Source: Candidatus Zixiibacteriota bacterium
GTDB lineage: Bacteria; Zixibacteria; MSB-5A5; GN15; PGXB01
NCBI GenBank assembly: GCA_020345705.1
Contig: CP070766.1
Location: 1,072,729 to 1,077,772 of the forward strand
Length of the DNA: 5,044 bases
Reading direction: 5' to 3'
Positions 1 to 5,044 of this stretch are shown here, piece by piece (positions within the stretch are counted from its first letter, which is position 1; each line of letters opens with the position of its first letter). The notes beneath the pieces were generated by a model. The model ran no database searches and was not told the origin of the DNA. It was given only the letters and a program-made list of their open reading frames with translations. The translations under genes and the position numbers were made by a program.

Positions 1-4
1 AGAG

Positions 5-1330
5 CTACTGATAGTAAGACAGAGTGAAATGGCGCAGGCAGATAGTGCCGCACTCGCCGGAGCCGATGGGCCAGCCGTAAAAACGTACGGCGAAATTACG
101 CCCGGCGGGATTGATCCGCCCGGTGTCGGCGACGCGATCATCGATCAGATCGCCGGTCCCTGAGGCAATCGCGACTTCGTTCCCGACAACGCCGTCAATC
201 ACGTAAGAGATTGCACATAAAGCGCTGTCATAGCCGACATCAATTGTCCACGACAACCGATCCGCATCAGACGGTATGGGTATGTCAAAGGCCATACGCA
301 GACGGCCGCCCACACCGAAGGTCTGGCATGAGTTATAGCCGAGACAGGCGTTGGCGCTATCTATAAACCAACTCCTCCAGAAACCATCTTCCTCAAAAAT
401 CCAGCTGTCGGGAGAATCGATGCCGCTCGAGACAAAAACAACGCGTCTGACTTTGCCCCGGAGAAAAACGGTCGTATCATTATCAATTTGAATTTCGAAG
501 GTGTCGGGCAGAACATCGAAATCGGGATTGCCGGCATCGCCGATGGCAAACAGACGTTTGCCGGGAGGAACCATATCTATGGTGAAATCCCCATTCACAT
601 CGGTAACCGCACTCAGTCCCGACTCCGACTTGTTGGCGTCAAGGACGGTGACCCTGATGCTCTCAAGATTGACACTACCTACAGTTGCGATATTCCCGCT
701 GACCGTTTTGGCCAGTTCGGGGCAAATCATAAATATGTCATGATTGATGCTGTCAGCAACTGATAGGTCGGCCGAGTAGGGATCGCAGCCGGATTTCGCG
801 GCTTCAATTGTCCTCTCTCCCGGCGGCACATGGTGGACGGCATATAGCCCGCTATACATGCTTGTGTCCATAAGACGCCTTACAAAAACCTCTGTGCCCG
901 GTATCGGAAACAGGGTATTGGCGAAATAGACATGCCCCCAGATTACTTCGCCTGCAACGATCGGCACCCAGATGCTGTCTCTGACGACGGTCTTGCCGTC
1001 GGATATGTCCAGCGCCACCTTCAAAAACATGCCGCCTTTAAGAAAAGTCGAGACGGTCACGGTGCAGACAGGGCAAGTTGTATCAGAGAATTTGGCGGCC
1101 GCAGGATAGGTCGACCACCTATATGTAATTGAGTCGCCGTCCGGATCCGAGGCCTGGGCCATCAATATTATTTCCGCACCCGGATGAATTGCATCGGGAT
1201 CAAGAATGATCGTGTCTAACACCGGCAGTGAATTTACAGGGCCGGTGGTAGTTTCCTCCGAACATTGCAGCGACAACAATAAGAGCAAAGAGACAGCCAC
1301 GGGTATTAAGAGCCTGCTTGGAACATGCAT
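5..1330 (-). CDS. Exported lipoprotein with Ig/PKD-like and two carboxypeptidase-regulatory-like domains
   Basis: Predicted envelope or surface lipoprotein of 441 residues, function unknown. The N-terminus has a short polar start, a hydrophobic core (about residues 7-20) and a lipobox-like LSLQC with Cys23. Cys23 is followed by Ser-Glu-Glu and a Thr/Pro-rich linker. Residues about 36-123 resemble an Ig/PKD-like beta-sandwich (DPDGDSITYRWS motif). Residues about 128-202 and 206-290 look like two carboxypeptidase regulatory-like (transthyretin-type) domains, each with a V-P-P-G-x-R turn. Residues about 295-441 form a beta-rich C-terminal domain I do not recognise, containing five cysteines. The reading frame is open 55 codons further upstream. 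I chose the ATG at 1330 because it begins the signal peptide, has AGGAAG upstream, and lies just downstream of a strong promoter that the longer form would start before. The TAG stop is at 5-7, so the gene is complete. The domain assignments are inferred by eye. Confidence 0.85.
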   Translation of the reverse strand: MHVPSRLLIPVAVSLLLLLSLQCSEETTTGPVNSLPVLDTIILDPDAIHPGAEIILMAQASDPDGDSITYRWSTYPAAAKFSDTTCPVCTVTVSTFLKGGMFLKVALDISDGKTVVRDSIWVPIVAGEVIWGHVYFANTLFPIPGTEVFVRRLMDTSMYSGLYAVHHVPPGERTIEAAKSGCDPYSADLSVADSINHDIFMICPELAKTVSGNIATVGSVNLESIRVTVLDANKSESGLSAVTDVNGDFTIDMVPPGKRLFAIGDAGNPDFDVLPDTFEIQIDNDTTVFLRGKVRRVVFVSSGIDSPDSWIFEEDGFWRSWFIDSANACLGYNSCQTFGVGGRLRMAFDIPIPSDADRLSWTIDVGYDSALCAISYVIDGVVGNEVAIASGTGDLIDDRVADTGRINPAGRNFAVRFYGWPIGSGECGTICLRHFTLSYYQ

Positions 1331-1369
1331 TATACGATCACTTCCTAAAGAGCTTTCCAGTTCTCTATA

Positions 1370-1398
1370 AATATATATCAGAAAAGGCAAAATGTCAA
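1370..1398 (-). promoter_or_regulatory. Sigma70-type promoter of the 5-1330 lipoprotein
   Basis: Read on the minus strand, TTGACA (1398-1393) is followed after 17 bases by TATATT (1375-1370). That is a perfect -35 and a 5/6 match at -10. Transcription would start near 1363, giving a leader of about 33 bases that includes AGGAAG before the ATG at 1330. The position rules out the longer in-frame start at 1495. Confidence 0.75.
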
Positions 1399-1475
1399 AG
1401 GAGTGTCGGAGTATTCGTTCATCTTTTTGAGCTCCGTCGAATTGGACAGCCCACCGAGTTTCCGTGAAAAAAAAC

Positions 1476-1505
1476 TTGCTACTGAATTCCATCATTTCTT
1501 ATCTT
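1476..1505 (+). promoter_or_regulatory. Possible weak promoter of the DUF378-type gene
   Basis: TTGCTA (1476-1481), an 18-base spacer and TATCTT (1500-1505) each match the sigma70 consensus at 4 of 6 positions and lie about 55 bases before the gene. It is divergent from the lipoprotein promoter at 1370-1398. The matches are modest, so the real promoter may be elsewhere in 1399-1545. Confidence 0.3.
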
Positions 1506-1560
1506 TTTGTTGGATTGCGAGGGCGCATCATAACTAAAGCCAACTAGAGAGGAGGGTGCG

Positions 1561-1794
1561 ATGAAAACACTGGACGTTATCGTCGCGATTCTGTTGGTCA
1601 TCGGCGGCCTTAACTGGGGTCTGATTGGAGTTTTCAGATTTGACGTGGTGGCCGCGATATTCGGGGATATGGGTGTTATAACCCGAATTATTTACATCCT
1701 GGTGGGTGTCTGTGCAATTTATCGGCTGATACTGTGGAAATCGATCCAGAGTCGCTGTGGCAAATCGCCGTCGGCGCCCCATCCCGAAACATAA
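1561..1794 (+). CDS. Small two-helix membrane protein, DUF378 family
   Basis: A 77-residue inner-membrane protein of unknown function. Helix one spans about residues 5-25 and carries the family-typical GGLNWGLIGVF; the FDVVAAIFG segment follows. Helix two spans about residues 40-59 and contains TRIIYILVGVCAIYRL. This order and wording match the DUF378 family (YuzA-like), whose members are usually 60-80 residues, so the gene looks full length. The tail (about 61-77) is polar with one Cys and probably lies outside the bilayer. The start is firm: AGGAGGG at 1550-1556 precedes the ATG by 4 bases. The gene stands alone, divergent from the lipoprotein and convergent with the methyltransferase. Such genes are often single and stress-associated, but nothing here shows its regulation. 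Confidence 0.9.
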   Translation: MKTLDVIVAILLVIGGLNWGLIGVFRFDVVAAIFGDMGVITRIIYILVGVCAIYRLILWKSIQSRCGKSPSAPHPET

Positions 1795-1812
1795 TTATCC
1801 GCTCCGCGTCCG

Positions 1813-1865
1813 GTGATGCGGCGCTAGGTCTTCTGACGGGCGAAATTTAGAGGAGTCCGCATCAC
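1813..1865. repeat. 9-bp inverted repeat after the DUF378 gene
   Basis: GTGATGCGG (1813-1821) and CCGCATCAC (1857-1865) are perfect reverse complements separated by 35 bases. The pair begins 18 bases after the DUF378 stop. It could base-pair in the 3' end of that transcript. There is no run of U after it, so it is not a classical terminator. Confidence 0.5.
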
Positions 1866-1880
1866 AGGTCACCAATTCTC

Positions 1881-1910
1881 CAGGGCCGGTTTTTGACATA
1901 CCCGGCCCTG
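1881..1910. terminator. GC-rich hairpin between convergent genes, possible bidirectional terminator
   Basis: CAGGGCCGG (1881-1889) and CCGGCCCTG (1902-1910) form a perfect 9-bp, GC-rich stem with a 12-base loop. It sits midway between the converging DUF378 (stop at 1794) and methyltransferase (stop at 1963) genes, the usual place for a shared terminator. Neither strand has a T-run after the stem, so intrinsic termination would be weak. It may instead protect 3' ends or help factor-dependent termination. Confidence 0.4.
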
Positions 1911-1962
1911 TGGCTTAATGCGCTGAGGGATAGCGGCGCCCGGGCATGGATACGGCCGATCC

Positions 1963-2727
1963 TCACTCCATAGCGGCTTCGGAAATACTCGTGACCTTCT
2001 GTATCTTACTGGCACGGAAGCAGATAAATTTCGGCAGCTTGGACAGCCCCTTCCGGATTCGGGGACATTTTCGCTTGAGCTCCTCCGAAGGTTCCGGTTC
2101 CAGGACCTTTTCCACGGCGAATCCGGAGTTGACAATTGAGTCTATCATTTCCTGCAGCGGCCTCCTCATATACGGCACAACGACCGGTATTCCGAAGCTG
2201 GTCCAGGTGGCTTCTACCGTTTCCGTGGCATAGTAATCCGGCCTCTTGCTGTGAAGAAAATCCGTAAAAGGATGCCCGACCGAGAAAACCAGGAGTCCGG
2301 AATTGCGGAGGATTCTATAAAACTGCTGAAAGAGTCTTCCCCAATCTCTGATGTAATCCAAAACAAGAGCGCAGAGGACGAGATCAAATGATGCGGTATC
2401 GAGAAAATCAAGCGGCTTGGAAAGATCTTTCAGCCAGACTGCAACGTTCGGACCCAGCCGCCTCCTCGCATATTCCACCATCGTCGGGCTGACATCAACG
2501 GCCGTAACCTCGGCGCCGTGAGATATAAGCCATTCCGAATACGAACCCGGCCCGCACCCGGCGTCGAGAACTCTCATGCCCTTCACATCAGGAAGCAACG
2601 TCAAAGTAGCTGGGCGCTCATAATACGCGTTCTCCGCCTTGGTGTCGATCTGAGCGGCATATCGTTCCGCCAGTTCTTCGTACGCATTCAGTGCGATCGG
2701 GCTGTCATCGCCCGGGAAGTCGGGCAT
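1963..2727 (-). CDS. Class I SAM-dependent methyltransferase
   Basis: A cytoplasmic methyltransferase of 254 residues with a Rossmann-type fold (Methyltransf_11/25-like); the substrate cannot be told. The N-terminal helix is NAYEELAERYA (about residues 14-24). Motif I is VLDAGCGPG (53-61), the SAM-binding glycine loop. AVDVSPTMV follows with the acidic residue at 78 that should hold the SAM ribose. Later motifs include KDLSKPLDF (from about 100), FDLVLCALVLDY (114-125) and YRILRNSGLLVFSVGHPF (137-154). The C-terminal part (about 155-254) is the substrate-specific region. I chose the ATG at 2727, 5 bases after the stop of the GNAT gene, so the two are probably translationally coupled. A GTG at 2772 would add 15 residues, overlap the GNAT gene and lack a good ribosome site, but it cannot be excluded. 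Confidence 0.88.
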   Translation of the reverse strand: MPDFPGDDSPIALNAYEELAERYAAQIDTKAENAYYERPATLTLLPDVKGMRVLDAGCGPGSYSEWLISHGAEVTAVDVSPTMVEYARRRLGPNVAVWLKDLSKPLDFLDTASFDLVLCALVLDYIRDWGRLFQQFYRILRNSGLLVFSVGHPFTDFLHSKRPDYYATETVEATWTSFGIPVVVPYMRRPLQEMIDSIVNSGFAVEKVLEPEPSEELKRKCPRIRKGLSKLPKFICFRASKIQKVTSISEAAME

Positions 2728-2732
2728 TGCGT

Positions 2733-3221
2733 TCAGCTTTTCTTTTCCCGGCTCGTCTGCCGGTTGAGGCACAAGGTATGCATGTAATCTCTAAATCCGT
2801 GTTTCTCCCAAAAGGAATAACCGGTGCGGTTTCTGGCGGCAACGTATAATTCGATTCTGTCAATCCCGCCGGCGTCAAACCATTCAAGAATCCTCTCCAG
2901 CAGTCTGCCGCCGATACCCCGGCGCTGATAGCCGGATTTGACCGTCAGATCACATATCAGACCGTATCTCTCGCTCTGAAAAGCCGGTGGATGCTTGGCT
3001 ATCATAGAAAGGGAAAAGCCGACGACGTCGTCGTCTTCAACCGCGACCAGGATCTGATGATCCTCTGATTTCATCAGCTCCCGGAGATGCCGCTCATACT
3101 CAAGATCGCCACCCTCTCGCCGGGTGAAAAACGGATCTATATCCCGGTGATAATCAGACAGTTCAACCCACAACCTGACAATGCCCGGCACATGGCTTTC
3201 TGTGGCAGAAATTATTTCCAT
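2733..3221 (-). CDS. GNAT-family N-acetyltransferase
   Basis: A cytoplasmic acetyltransferase of 162 residues, the typical length of a single GNAT domain, transferring acetyl from acetyl-CoA to an unknown amine. The start MEIISATESHVPGIVRLW matches the first strand and helix of the fold. The strand ILVAVEDDDVVGFSLS (57-72) follows. Motif A, about 88-115, has DLTVKSGYQRRGIGGRLL with the acetyl-CoA pyrophosphate loop QRRGIGG (99-105). Motif B, about 124-143, is ELYVAARNRTGYSFWEKHGF, with the usual F-W-x-x-x-G-F ending. The charged tail REKKS ends at the TGA at 2733-2735. The ATG at 3221 is preceded by only a weak GGATAGG. It is probably first in a two-gene transcript with the methyltransferase. 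Confidence 0.9.
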   Translation of the reverse strand: MEIISATESHVPGIVRLWVELSDYHRDIDPFFTRREGGDLEYERHLRELMKSEDHQILVAVEDDDVVGFSLSMIAKHPPAFQSERYGLICDLTVKSGYQRRGIGGRLLERILEWFDAGGIDRIELYVAARNRTGYSFWEKHGFRDYMHTLCLNRQTSREKKS

Positions 3222-3295
3222 AGCCTATCCAATACGGACGAAAATTCATCTTAGCTCTGACCGCTTTTGCCGGCAATCCGGAATTGATATTCCTC

Positions 3296-3325
3296 TATAT
3301 AAGCCAATTGCTGCAAACGTGTCAA
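3296..3325 (-). promoter_or_regulatory. Probable promoter of the GNAT-methyltransferase pair
   Basis: On the minus strand, TTGACA (3325-3320) is followed after 18 bases by TATATA (3301-3296). The -35 is perfect, while the -10 is 4/6 and lacks the final T. Transcription would start near 3289, about 68 bases before the GNAT start. The -35 begins one base after the stop codon of the beta-helix lipoprotein. The leader includes the 10-bp palindrome TTGCCGGCAA (3267-3276), which could be an operator but has no other support. Confidence 0.5.
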
Positions 3326-3326
3326 G

Positions 3327-4379
3327 TTATTGGAATATGTTTCCCTCCTTGTAAAGCAGGCCAGGGCCATCAAGTATCGCACCCAGGGTATTGCCGGAAA
3401 ACAGGCATCCGATCACCGTATTATTGGGCGATTCGAAACCCGATGAAATCAGGCACAGTCCATATTCGCCGCTCTCCAGAAACGAGCAGCTTTCAAAGAA
3501 CAGCCTCTTCACACCAGTTCCCGACTCACCGTTATGATCGGCCAGGAAACAGCCGTTTTTCTGATTGCCGCAGACAAGCAAATCGTTAAACACAATATCT
3601 TCGCACATTCTGGCAAAAATGCCGTTATGGCCGTTATTTTTGAGCAGCCCGTTGTCGAATGCCAGATTCTTGACGCTATTATCAAAACTTATCCCGCTGA
3701 AGTCGTTTTCATAGCAGATGAAATCCGACACCAGAACGTCCTCGCTCGAATAAAGCGCGATGCCATCAAACTCGTTGTCATAAATACAGGCATTACTGAT
3801 AAATATTCTTCGAGAATCGATGCTCGCCACCAATCCCCCGCTCCTGGCGCTGTGAATATTAACGTCGGAGATTTGAAGATTATCCGCCTTTCTGATGTCT
3901 ATTCCGTTGTTCATGATATTCGTGCCGGGCCTGGTTGAATCGGCCTCCCAATCCTGGGCGGCTCTGTTGCCGTCAATTTCGAGGCCGGCAATCCTGATAT
4001 TCTGTATGTACCGGGCCATGTCGACGGGAAGCGGCGCGTCCGTTCCGATCAGAAAAACCGGTTGGTTGACATGATCACCCAGCTTTATAATAGTTCCCTG
4101 CTCGCCGGTAATCGTCACGTTGGATCGATTGACGTGAATCGCTTCCGTGACCCGATGAATCCCGGCTCTGATGAATATGGTACCGCCCGAGTCGGGCAAC
4201 AGCCCGACACCATCCTGTACATTTGGCACGCTATCAGGCACGACTATCTCTGCCATCGGCCCCGGCGGTCCTTCCGAGCCTCGAGGCCCTTCCGGGCCCC
4301 GCGGACCTTCGCATCGCAACAAAGACAGAAGAAGAAGCAGTGCCGCGATTGAAGAAATCCAATAATGCTTTTTAACCAT
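3327..4379 (-). CDS. Lipoprotein with collagen-like linker and right-handed parallel beta-helix
   Basis: A 350-residue exported lipoprotein. A lysine-bearing start and hydrophobic core (about 8-21) end at a lipobox-like LSLLRC with Cys23. Residues 25-42 are six Gly-X-Y triplets (GPR, GPE, GPR, GSE, GPP, GPM), a short collagen-like linker. From about 55 the protein resembles pectate-lyase-3 folds (DSGGTIFIRAGIHRVTEAI, then SNVTITGEQGTIIKL). Residues about 167-340 hold roughly seven beta-helix coils of 23-30 residues; clear coils start at 167, 190, 214, 237, 261 and 291, several with a D/N-G-I or S-G-I turn. Such folds usually bind or cleave polysaccharide, but I see no catalytic residues to name, so the activity is unknown. 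The ATG at 4379 has a strong site, AAGGGGGA, 5 bases upstream. It has its own distant promoter at 4630-4658. Eight cysteines lie in the beta-helix. Confidence 0.88.
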   Translation of the reverse strand: MVKKHYWISSIAALLLLLSLLRCEGPRGPEGPRGSEGPPGPMAEIVVPDSVPNVQDGVGLLPDSGGTIFIRAGIHRVTEAIHVNRSNVTITGEQGTIIKLGDHVNQPVFLIGTDAPLPVDMARYIQNIRIAGLEIDGNRAAQDWEADSTRPGTNIMNNGIDIRKADNLQISDVNIHSARSGGLVASIDSRRIFISNACIYDNEFDGIALYSSEDVLVSDFICYENDFSGISFDNSVKNLAFDNGLLKNNGHNGIFARMCEDIVFNDLLVCGNQKNGCFLADHNGESGTGVKRLFFESCSFLESGEYGLCLISSGFESPNNTVIGCLFSGNTLGAILDGPGLLYKEGNIFQ

Positions 4380-4413
4380 AACATCCCCCTTACTTGGTTG
4401 TTCTCTTTGTTCG

Positions 4414-4451
4414 CCAAATGTGGTCTATCATACCTCCTGTCACATTTCTGG
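4414..4451 (-). other. Leader hairpin with AGGAGG in its loop
   Basis: In minus-strand RNA, AAAUGUG (4447-4441) pairs with CACAUUU (4422-4416), giving 7 bp. CC (4451-4450) and GG (4415-4414) can extend the stem past a two-base bulge. The 18-base loop contains AGGAGG (4438-4433). It ends about 35 bases before the lipoprotein start codon. Confidence 0.45.
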
Positions 4452-4455
4452 TTAT

Positions 4456-4489
4456 CATGCATGTCCGTCAAAAGAGACGAGCATACACG
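4456..4489 (-). other. Leader hairpin with strand-specific G-U pairs
   Basis: In minus-strand RNA the arm CGUGUAUGCUCGUC (4489-4476) pairs with GACGGACAUGCAUG (4469-4456) around a UCUUUU loop. Thirteen of 14 positions pair, with one C-A mismatch and three G-U pairs. On the plus strand those three become A-C mismatches. The structure therefore favours minus-strand RNA, the same direction as the promoter upstream. Confidence 0.55.
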
Positions 4490-4502
4490 TACGGAAATTC
4501 TT

Positions 4503-4519
4503 AAAACAGATCATGTTTT
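4503..4519 (-). other. Short A/T-rich leader hairpin
   Basis: AAAACA and TGTTTT are perfect 6-base reverse complements around a 5-base loop (TGATC on the minus strand). The stem is weak because it has one G-C pair. Its place directly before the larger hairpin at 4489-4456 makes it part of the leader's array, but it could be chance. Confidence 0.35.
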
Positions 4520-4629
4520 GGCTCTGACACGGCAGGGGTCGGGATCTGGTGAAAATGCTTGATGACAGGCGGGGCAACACGACCAGCTGATGGGGAGTCC
4601 GCCCCCTCGACGTAAAATACAACTTAATA

Positions 4630-4658
4630 TTTATAAGATATCCACGCAGATTTGTCAA
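4630..4658 (-). promoter_or_regulatory. Strong sigma70-type promoter directed at the beta-helix lipoprotein
   Basis: On the minus strand, TTGACA (4658-4653) is followed by a 17-base spacer and TATAAA (4635-4630). This is a perfect -35 and a 5/6 -10 at ideal spacing, among the best promoter matches in the window. It lies 42 bases downstream of the stop of the truncated gene at the right edge, so the beta-helix gene need not depend on read-through from it. The start would be near 4623. Confidence 0.75.
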
Positions 4659-4699
4659 GAGATCGGGACATGACGGAAAACGCGAATTCGCCCGAGGTC

Positions 4700-5044
4700 T
4701 TACTTCTCCGCCGTAATCATGGGATTGTTGGATATGGGTGCCGGCATGCCGACCACTATTTTCACAAGCGGTCGAAGAAGGTTATCCACGCCGGTGATAT
4801 CTTTCGGGTGTTCCTCCTGCGGCATACGGTCGAACAGCGAGGCGGCAAACAAACCGCCCGAATGTGTCGGGAGTACCTTTGAAAATCCCGCCTCCTTCAA
4901 CCAAGAGACGAAAGTCTTCCCGGACGGATGCGGAAGGACACATACACGGGCGTCGGATATGGATGGTTTAAGTCTCTCAAGAAGCGGCTCGGTTATCATG
5001 TCAAAAGCCGCGGTACTGCCGTCACGGGAAAGCAGCGACATTAC
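4700..5044 (-). CDS. C-terminal part of an unrecognised protein, cut by the window edge
   Basis: The frame is open from the right edge to a TAA at 4702-4700, giving 114 visible residues. The codon at 5044-5042 is Val, so the protein begins outside the window; the ATG at 5041 has too little sequence before it to be judged as a start. I do not recognise the family. The fragment is soluble-looking, with a helix-like ITEPLLERLKPSI, a strand-like ARVCVLPHPSGKTF and then SWLKEAGFSKVLPTHSGGLF. The F-x-x-W-L-x-x-x-G-F pattern recalls the last helix and strand of GNAT acetyltransferases, but that is weak. A proline-rich tail, VVGMPAPISNNPMITAEK, ends the protein. It is separated from the next gene by 320 bases with a new promoter, so it is probably the last gene of its transcript. 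Confidence 0.7.
   Translation of the reverse strand, partial: VMSLLSRDGSTAAFDMITEPLLERLKPSISDARVCVLPHPSGKTFVSWLKEAGFSKVLPTHSGGLFAASLFDRMPQEEHPKDITGVDNLLRPLVKIVVGMPAPISNNPMITAEK

Larger units (their letters stand above)
4380..4623 (-). promoter_or_regulatory. Long structured 5' leader of the beta-helix lipoprotein (candidate)
   Basis: This stretch has no credible gene. The promoter at 4630-4658 would start RNA near 4623, giving about 244 bases of leader before the ATG at 4379. Read along the minus strand it holds, in order, a GC-rich segment (GGGG at 4605-4602 with CCCC at 4595-4592, and alternative pairings down to 4568), a 6-bp hairpin (4519-4503), a 14-position hairpin (4489-4456), a 7-bp hairpin (4451-4414) and the ribosome site AAGGGGGA (4391-4384). 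It matches no riboswitch I recognise. It could be a regulatory leader, a small RNA with independent termination, or simply a long untranslated region. Confidence 0.45.

Noticed and set aside
1331..1495. In-frame 55-codon N-terminal extension of the 5-1330 lipoprotein
   Set aside because: It would bury the signal peptide, has no clear ribosome site, and lies upstream of the strong promoter at 1370-1398.
1946..2233. Plus-strand open frame of 95 codons, and a minus-strand frame at 1869-2135
   Set aside because: Both lie in the methyltransferase coding region in other frames and show no domain-like sequence.
2728..2772. GTG start giving a methyltransferase 15 residues longer
   Set aside because: It overlaps the GNAT gene, lacks a ribosome site, and adds a Pro/Lys-rich segment outside the family core; the ATG at 2727 fits better.
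3534..3938. Plus-strand open frame of 134 codons opposite the beta-helix gene
   Set aside because: It is antisense to a well-supported gene with repeat structure, and its own translation has no family-like pattern.
4414..4440. TATGAT at 4432-4427 (minus strand) as a second, closer promoter
   Set aside because: The -10 looks good, but 16-18 bases upstream there is no -35 resembling TTGACA.
4568..4605. GC-rich segment as a single defined terminator or riboswitch aptamer
   Set aside because: Several mutually exclusive 4-5 bp pairings are possible, none is dominant, there is no U-run, and no known aptamer motif was recognised.
4455..4658. Minus-strand frame of 67 codons in the leader, and a plus-strand frame at 4365-4562
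   Set aside because: The first starts at the promoter's -35 and neither has a ribosome site or protein-like composition; the hairpins explain the region better.

Overview
The window looks like ordinary chromosomal DNA of a Gram-negative, didermal bacterium. It has two exported lipoproteins built from Ig/PKD-like, carboxypeptidase-regulatory-like, collagen-like and parallel beta-helix modules, near-consensus sigma70-type promoters, and mid-range GC. The lipoprotein style (atypical lipobox, Cys-Ser-Glu-Glu N-terminus, 'DPDGDSITYRW' Ig-like repeat) recalls the FCB superphylum and its uncultured relatives such as Zixibacteria-like lineages. That placement is inference from style only. No tRNA, rRNA, CRISPR array, transposase or phage gene was seen.

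Layout from left to right. A lipoprotein of about 441 residues (5-1330, minus) has a near-consensus promoter at 1370-1398. Divergent from it is a 77-residue two-helix membrane protein of the DUF378 type (1561-1794, plus). A 168-base convergent gap follows, carrying two 9-bp inverted repeats. Then comes a minus-strand pair: a GNAT acetyltransferase (2733-3221) followed 5 bases later by a class I SAM-dependent methyltransferase (1963-2727), probably one transcript from a promoter at 3296-3325. Upstream, also on the minus strand, is a 350-residue lipoprotein with a six-triplet collagen-like linker and a right-handed parallel beta-helix (3327-4379). The right edge holds the C-terminal 114 residues of an unrecognised minus-strand protein (4700-5044).

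The most interesting stretch is the 320-base gap 4380-4699. A TTGACA-17-TATAAA promoter at 4630-4658 points at the beta-helix lipoprotein but lies about 244 bases before its start codon. The predicted long leader holds several consecutive hairpins. One is a 14-position stem whose three G-U pairs form only in minus-strand RNA. The leader then ends in a strong Shine-Dalgarno sequence. This is a candidate structured 5' leader or small RNA that matches no riboswitch class I recognise.

How the genes work together: the two lipoproteins are probably envelope or surface proteins under separate promoters. The GNAT and methyltransferase are probably co-translated, with unknown substrates. Nothing links the whole window into one pathway, and no clear defence, secretion or biosynthetic system is visible.
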